A stretch of DNA of 64,000 bases from Selaginella tamariscina (Eukaryota; Streptophyta; Lycopodiopsida; Selaginellales; Selaginellaceae): positions 1-64,000 of the forward strand of contig PUQB01000318.1 of NCBI GenBank assembly GCA_003024785.1, in the 5' to 3' direction. The position numbers were made by a program, and so were the translations under genes. Shown here piece after piece: positions 57,776 through 64,000 of the stretch; the first letter of the stretch is position 1; each line of letters begins with the position of its first letter. Below the pieces are notes generated by a model. The model was not told where the DNA came from. It worked only from the letters and a program-made list of their open reading frames with translations, and searched no databases.

Positions 57776-60700
57776 AAACACACAGATGCAATCGACAGAC
57801 ACACAGGTTGATTGATATTTCTCCCTGCCCTAATGCAGGCAGTTCTCAGTGCAAGCATATTCTCATCTGACGTTTTAAAATAAAATTAGAACATAACAAA
57901 TAACAATCACTGTATATTATAAACAAATACATTTATTAATAAAGCTGATAATGTATAGTGTAAGGAATACTTACAATATGTTGAGAATATTTACCTTCCG
58001 ATGTTTTAAAACAGCACAAAGATCCGTAAAAATGAACGATTGAGATTTTGACACATTGTAAAATCTGATCCTTGCAACGATCAGATCCCTCCCCAGTGGA
58101 GTGAGTCCCCTTACGGACAAAAATAAGGCTTGATCTTAGAATATACTAGAATCTAAATTAAATAATCCATGTTCACCGAGGTGTTGAAAAAATAATATTC
58201 TGAGAAAAAAATTCTATGGTATTAATCCTCAAAGGAATATTCAGTAATATACCAAAAGATCTTGCATTATTACTGTACATTAGCTCGTTAAATAGAATAT
58301 TTACATCAACACCTAATGAAACACTTAACAACATATTTCCCTATTTCAACATTGTTATAATACTCAACCTGCCACTTTGTGGCTCACACAATGGTTGCTA
58401 AGTTGGTATCTCCTCATGCCAATGTACTTTTCTATTCTACGTTGGTAATCTCGCCAACTCAAAAGATTTCTATGTTGCCAACATGTTTTTGCTCAAGTTT
58501 GATGGAGGCAACAAGAGATGATATAATCCTTGATCTTATATCCCAACTGAGACCACCTTGCCTTATAAGCCATTCCATCACGACTTGAATAAGCTGCACA
58601 CTCTTTAAAGCCTGCAAGGTTTAAATTAGTAGAAGTCAAAGTGGATTAATTGTTGTTAGATTTCTAAAGGCTTGAAATAGAAGCATTACTTTAAAAATTA
58701 TTATAAAAAGTATTAAGTTATCAAAAATGAAAAAAAAGAATTGACCAGTAACTTCATCTTGTGGTGATGTCCCAACCACAACCATAATAGACATAGTATG
58801 TTAATTACTACAAGCAGTGATATATGCCGTAGTAAAAAAATGTTACGTAGTAATTAAATTAAATTAGTAATTAGTAAATTAGTAATTAAATTAATAATTA
58901 AACATTTCCATAACATTTTTTGACTACGGATTTAATCACTGACTACAAGTTCTAAGCTAGGCAGATGACTTCAATTGCATTTGCAATATTGACAATAGCA
59001 AAATACTTCATGAAGCCCTGTATGGCCAGTGCATGCTTGCGAACTTAAAGGTCTCATTAAACCTTAGTGAATCTAGGTGTAGTAAGTTGTTGACTAATGT
59101 AGAATTTGGCAAGTTCAAGTTGGTGAGGAGGTCTAAGATTACTAAATTAAAGCCAAAATCACTAGCATCTTCTTGGAAATGTGTCTATGAATCTAGGGTG
59201 TGGTGCTCGTTGATTAAGACCTTTAATTTGTTATATGCCTCTTACCCGTTCCACACCTTCTTTGATGAAAGAATTTACCCATCTCCTCATTATTGTAAAT
59301 GATCAAGTCATATCTCTTACAAGTAGATGCTAATGTTAAAATGTACAACATTAGATCGTCCTTGATGTCCATTGTCTCAGCAATCAACATAACTTCCTGA
59401 AGCAACGGCAGAGAGGGATGCTAGTGACCTTTTGGAACCATTCATCACCCAAGGTTGAATCAATGATAGTGAGAAACTCCATTCACTTGTCATACTTCTT
59501 GTATACCTCCTACCTAACATTGGCCTTTGCTCTCACACTCCCCTTGGATTGCTTTCCAACTTTGTCCAAGTCCTCTTTAATCTCATTTTGAAAATGAACA
59601 TGTGTTATAATCAATAAATAGGAGTATATAAGTACTTACCTTAAACATGATTTTCACACAAATCAAATTTGGCAAAGTATGCTAAATTGACTTGTCAATT
59701 GCATTTTAAATATTAGTACAATCAATCTCACTCAAACAAGCAAGGATCTTTGTGGTCCCCTCCATGTTGGCACAATAGGTCTTTATTGCTAACAACAAAT
59801 GGGACAATGTGGTCTTGATGAAGGTGGTAGATGAATTGCAATAAATAAATTAGTTTACACTATGTACACAAACTTAATCATTTACTTGTTATCAACCGGA
59901 GGTCATTTGCATCAAATTTGTGGATGAAGCTAGCTCGTACCTAGAAGGCCCAATGCTTCTTTTTCTCCTCTCCTTTTACATCTTCTACAAAGCCTGGAGC
60001 ATGTGGTTCCCATCCCAAGTCATAAAAACTTCATTAAAAGCAATGGACATTGTGCCTGAAACTTGAGATTTGTAAGGTCCCTTTTAAAAGCATCATGTAA
60101 AGTAAGCATGTCATCTATCTCTGCCCACATCTTTTTATATCACATGCTTACCCACTGAAAGGATGAATTGGGTTGTATTGTAGAAGTATCTACTTGCTTA
60201 CTTGAAACATGCAACTAGTCGGTCTATGTCCTCTAGGTTTATGTGATGCACCACTTCGTCCTAATGGAGATGGTACATGGGGAAATCAGGAGGATCTCCA
60301 AGTCATTGATGAAGATCCGTTGAAGCTGGCTTGTTGAACTCTCCACTTGTAGACTAGCCAAAATGCTATATATCTCTTTTTTCTCCTTTGGTTCTCCCTT
60401 TGCCTTTTTCTTCTTCAAAGCCTCGACGTCTTATTTCTTTCCATGGCCTCTTTTTTACTCTTGTACCATCCTCTTTTGGCTTTAGAATTGGTTGAAACTT
60501 AATTTGGTTCTGGTAGAGAAATGTTCCTTTCTATTATCCTTGGTTCGTTTTTGAACTATGATGTTATGATCTTTTCTTTTCATTTTAAACTAATGAGTCA
60601 AAGGGCCAATTGGTGTTTATGAAAGGGCCCCTTCATTATGACTCAAATCCGCTTGGGTCTTTCTCACATATCCCACGATCTTTACTCAACATGTTAAAAT

Positions 60701-61680
60701 TATGACATGTGATGTACTTGTACTCTAGCTTGTGAGAGTCATTTTGCTTCATTGGACTAAACAAACTTCTCTTATGGTATTTAGTTTCCTTATCAATCAC
60801 CTAGCTTCTAAGTGGGATACCTATTTTAGAAGAAACATCTTTGATCAAGTTGATTATGTCGGACGTTTCTAACTTGGTATTAGTATTTACCAAGTACCTT
60901 ACATTCAGATCATTCTTTGATTGTCATGTCCTACTGTGGTGTTCGACATCTAGCGCATGGCCTTTCAAACACTATATATTGACAAGGTTTAGTCGAGTGG
61001 CCTCAATAATGTCCATTTTCTTGTTCCCGACTCCAACATTATATCTCCAATTGGAATGACATGGTTCAACAAAGTTCATTGTTGGGACTAGGGCTTTCTA
61101 TTTGTCTAAACCTGTGAATACAAGTGAAAACATGAAAACCTCATTTGTGTACCTACAAAATATAATGATTTTTTCAGTGCATTCACTCAGCAAGCCATGT
61201 GTTTAACTTTGGAAGGTCTTTTTTCTAATGCGTTTTTAGCTGCCCAAAAAATATGTACTACGTCAAAAATCTTCAATTAGTCCTCAATAATATTTACTTC
61301 AATGAGCATCTTATAAAACTTCATATGTTTATGATGGAAAGAAGGATATTTGTGTGTTGTCGACATGGATTGACAAAATTGATTTAAATCATATTTTAAA
61401 TCATTATGGTTTAAACTACATGATTTTAAGATCATTGTACTCATTCAGACAAACAAAATATTTTATAATTAATTATATGTAATGCTAAATTATACATCTT
61501 AAATTAACAATGTCAAATTGCAATGTAAATTGCCATGTGGCATTTATCATCGAGTGGTTTTTTTTTGTAGATTGTAGATCTCATGAAGAAACATGGTGAT
61601 AAATAACTTTATAAATTCTTTACAATAATGTATTTTGGCTCAGCAAGAAAGCCTTAAATAACACAATAAAAAGTGTAAAT
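57776..61680. other. Repeat-type interval with unrecognised minus-strand remnants
   Basis: Minus-strand stretches with protein-like composition but frequent stops occur near 59220-59600 (for example LTIIDSTLGDEWFQKV), 59880-60010 (GFVEDVKGEEKKKHW, FIHKFDANDLRLIT) and 60830-61050 (LNVRYLVNTNTKLETSDIIN). No family was recognised; a decayed DNA transposon is possible. Short AT repeats (58855-58900, TAGTAATTAAATTA type) are also present. Confidence 0.35.
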
Positions 61681-61797
61681 GTATGAGAGCAACACGGCAA
61701 GAGAGATAACATGGGAGAGAGGCATTATATGTTGAATATATTGTATACTATACACTACAACAACTATAGATATAGACAAAGAGAAGAACGCATGTGG

Positions 61798-61805
<8 letters not shown>

Positions 61806-61831
<26 letters not shown>
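61806..61831. repeat. (TG)n microsatellite
   Basis: About 13 TG units are followed by a GAGAGAG tract. A further TATG/TA/TG/GA compound tract lies at 62470-62610. Confidence 0.9.
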
Positions 61832-62500
61832 GAGAGAGAGAGACATTGGTGGTGTGGCTACATCCTCATGGCAAAGAGAAAGACACACAAGATATACAGC
61901 AATAATTAGAGAGTTAGTGGTAAAGAAAATAAAAGTATGAAACAAAGATAGTAATAACATAAGTAGAGAGAGAAAGAGAGACTAGTTTAGAGAGAGATAC
62001 ATCTTACCCTCATCCTACACTCACAAATCCTTCCTGTTTTAAAACAATAAATAAAAACTTATTTATGCCAAACCATGTCATATTATACTTGTGCTAGCAT
62101 GTGTGTGAGAGAGAGCAAGAAGACATACCAATGCTATCATCAATAGCTCAACACATCATGCTAGATCTAGACGCCCCAGAAGTATCAAGGGATGGACTAT
62201 ATCTTTGGACAATGTGATCACTATTCTATAATTGTTGGGATTTTTGGATTGGTTCTACGATCCCTTCCCTCACTCGTATGTGACCTACTCCTGCTCTTTG
62301 GGATACCTAGCCTACTATCCACTGCTGTTGTTCCATCTCAGTTTCCTATGAATATGATTATTGATAGTCCAAGTCAAAATCACTTGACATTCATGGTTGT
62401 CGACTTAATGGTCCAATGTTTTCTGTGTCTCTCAGATGACTACAGAGGAAAACAAGTGAATCTATCTATCTATATCTATATGTGTGTGTATGCCTATATA

Positions 62501-62507
<7 letters not shown>

Positions 62508-62550
<43 letters not shown>
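62508..62550. repeat. (TA)n microsatellite
   Basis: A long TA run lies inside a compound microsatellite. Open frames across it (YIYIYI) are repeat artefacts. Confidence 0.95.
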
Positions 62551-62557
<7 letters not shown>

Positions 62558-62829
62558 ATATTGTGTGTGTGTGTGTGAGCAAGAGAGAGAGAGAGACAGA
62601 AAGAGAGATATATGTTGTGTTTCATACATTCAGACACAAACATATGATATGATTGAGTTTGTGTATGATATATCTATTATTTATGTGTGTGTGCGTGTGA
62701 GTGTTTAGAGATGTAACAATTAAATGCCAGGTTACCTATGATACCAGCCTTTAAATATGTGCATACAGAAGTTTACACATAAACCATGAATGCACCTTGA
62801 TGCAACTAAAAGAACTACTTCCTCGTTTG

Positions 62830-63600
62830 AATCAGTTAGCTCATCCTCATGGACCTAAAATGGATAGTCCCCTTCATCCCACACTGCTTGACTGCTAGAT
62901 AACCAATCCATGCAAGTTGAATGGTATCTGGGTCTTGAGGAGTATTGTGAAAGTTATCTACAACTATATAAGGCTTATTCTTAACATTGGCTCCCTTATC
63001 CAAATTCCCATTCATAATCTTGCCATTGTAAAAAACAGACATGAGCTTCTCAACTCGATCTGTTGTGAGCATGTTCTGAACAATAGAACAAATGAACTTA
63101 AAACTACTTAAGTTCCTCTCTGTAGCTTAATTAGAACTGACTTGTGCCAACAACCATAAATTGCAACTTTCGACAGTGACAAGGCATTTACATCTTCATT
63201 GTTGATTGCATCTTGGAGATAAATCTCTGGGTAAAGGATAGAACCTCATGGCAACGTTGTGAAAGCCGACATCTAATTGTTGATTGTCTGGCCCATCAAA
63301 AGGAAACTGTGCATCTATCATGCTCAAGAATGCACAATCTGGCTAGAGGCGATCACAGAGGCGCATGGCTGTACACATGTATACAACAAGGTCTTACCAA
63401 TCTACCAATTGCCATTCACTTGGTGTGTGATTAACATAAATTTATTCCTGATAGGAATCAAATTCAATCAAATCCGCGACCAAGTGTGATAGCATTACCA
63501 TTTGTCTTTCGCAATCAACTTTGTACTCTTTCATAACACCGACCAGTTCAGGGACCAGATAAGCTAACATACCTTTTCTTACAAACCAATGTGGAAACCA
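62830..63600 (-). pseudogene. hAT transposase C-terminal remnant
   Basis: Near 63125-62950 the minus strand reads ATERNLSSFKFICSIVQN directly followed by MLTTDRVEKLMSVFYNGKI. This is the conserved hAT dimerisation signature (ATERNWS.FSFIHS...R.EKLVYVHYN). Upstream (63600-63130), HWFVRKGMLAYLVPELVGVM and VDCERQMVMLSHLVADLIEF may be the rest of the domain, with stops between. It is a different hAT subgroup from the remnant at 49391-51578. Confidence 0.72.
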
Positions 63601-64000
63601 AATTCAACCCATCTCTAATGCCTCAATCAACAATCTTTGTCTTAATTAGTACCCTCATTGTACTCATTCTCCAAAGAGCACAACATACTAGTGCCATTCA
63701 ATAATTCCTAACTCCTTATCGTACTAAGTTCAAAATACGGAATTTTAAACTTAGTTTTCACGATAAGAGTCTCCTGAACTCAATACTGTACGCCTCCGTA
63801 ACATTATATTTATTTCCAACTCTTAAACTTATTTCGTAAATGTTTCTCAACACTATACCGAAGTATAGCATTTTCACTAATTGAAGCAACTAGTGTTTTT
63901 GATAAACATCTTTTAAAACTAATCCTTATTCTATAAATAGTCACAATTTCGATATTGATACTCTCGAATGGATAATGATCGTTTTAACGTTCAAATCCTA

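Noticed and set aside
62192..62460. A membrane-protein gene (hydrophobic open frame of ~90 codons)
   Set aside because: It runs into a microsatellite, has no recognisable domain, and its composition fits a decayed repeat.
62440..62620. Open frames rich in YIYIYI and CVCV residues
   Set aside because: They are translations of TA and TG microsatellites. The same applies at 6500-6600, 16230-16300, 30680-30890, 35900-36000 and 38880-39130.

Overview
This is a nuclear segment of a land-plant genome. The evidence is: many GT-AG introns; plant-type genes (a CLE peptide precursor, APC4, a clade-F-like PP2C); Ty3/gypsy and Ty1/copia retrotransposons with plant primer-binding sites; hAT elements; and dense (TC)n/(TA)n microsatellites. 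It is AT-rich and repeat-dominated. The lineage is not fixed by the sequence; a large-genome plant, possibly a seed-free vascular plant, is a guess.

Layout. 1-4750: 5' portion (minus strand) of a decayed Ty3/gypsy element, LTR at 4360-4750, inserted beside an older LTR fragment (4751-5966). 5967-16500: AT-rich repeats, including an old minus-strand LTR element (about 10440-12600) that carries a non-autonomous hAT element with perfect 8-bp target duplications (11126-11957), and a 33-bp minisatellite (14536-14697). 16512-17532: a tRNA-Trp-like pseudogene, then an apparently intact two-exon CLE precursor with two CLE motifs. 17950-29300: a tandem array and several LTR copies of one long-LTR chromovirus family, one of them (24243-27511) interrupted by a solo LTR of the same family in opposite orientation. 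29400-29990: copia remnant. 30352-41827: a gene cluster, all plus strand: APC4 (19 exons), a PP2C phosphatase (6 exons), and a two-domain protein with a C-terminal kinase-like domain. 42419-49351: a nearly full-length chromovirus broken by two solo LTRs of the 4360-4750 family, each with a perfect 5-bp target duplication. 49391-51578: hAT transposase remnant. 52900-55004: 3' end of another chromovirus. 56807-57775 (minus): a two-exon gene with a proteasome-like (Ntn-hydrolase) profile. 57776-64000: repeats, unrecognised remnants and a second hAT transposase remnant.

Two things stand out. First, the double-CLE gene, whose TATA/promoter block also exists as an inverted copy directly upstream of APC4. 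Second, conserved exons of APC4, PP2C, the kinase-like gene and the hAT transposase are each restored to frame by assuming one missing base, mostly a G at a G run or splice junction. That points either to deletion-biased sequence errors or to coordinated decay, and it affects how intact every gene here should be considered.
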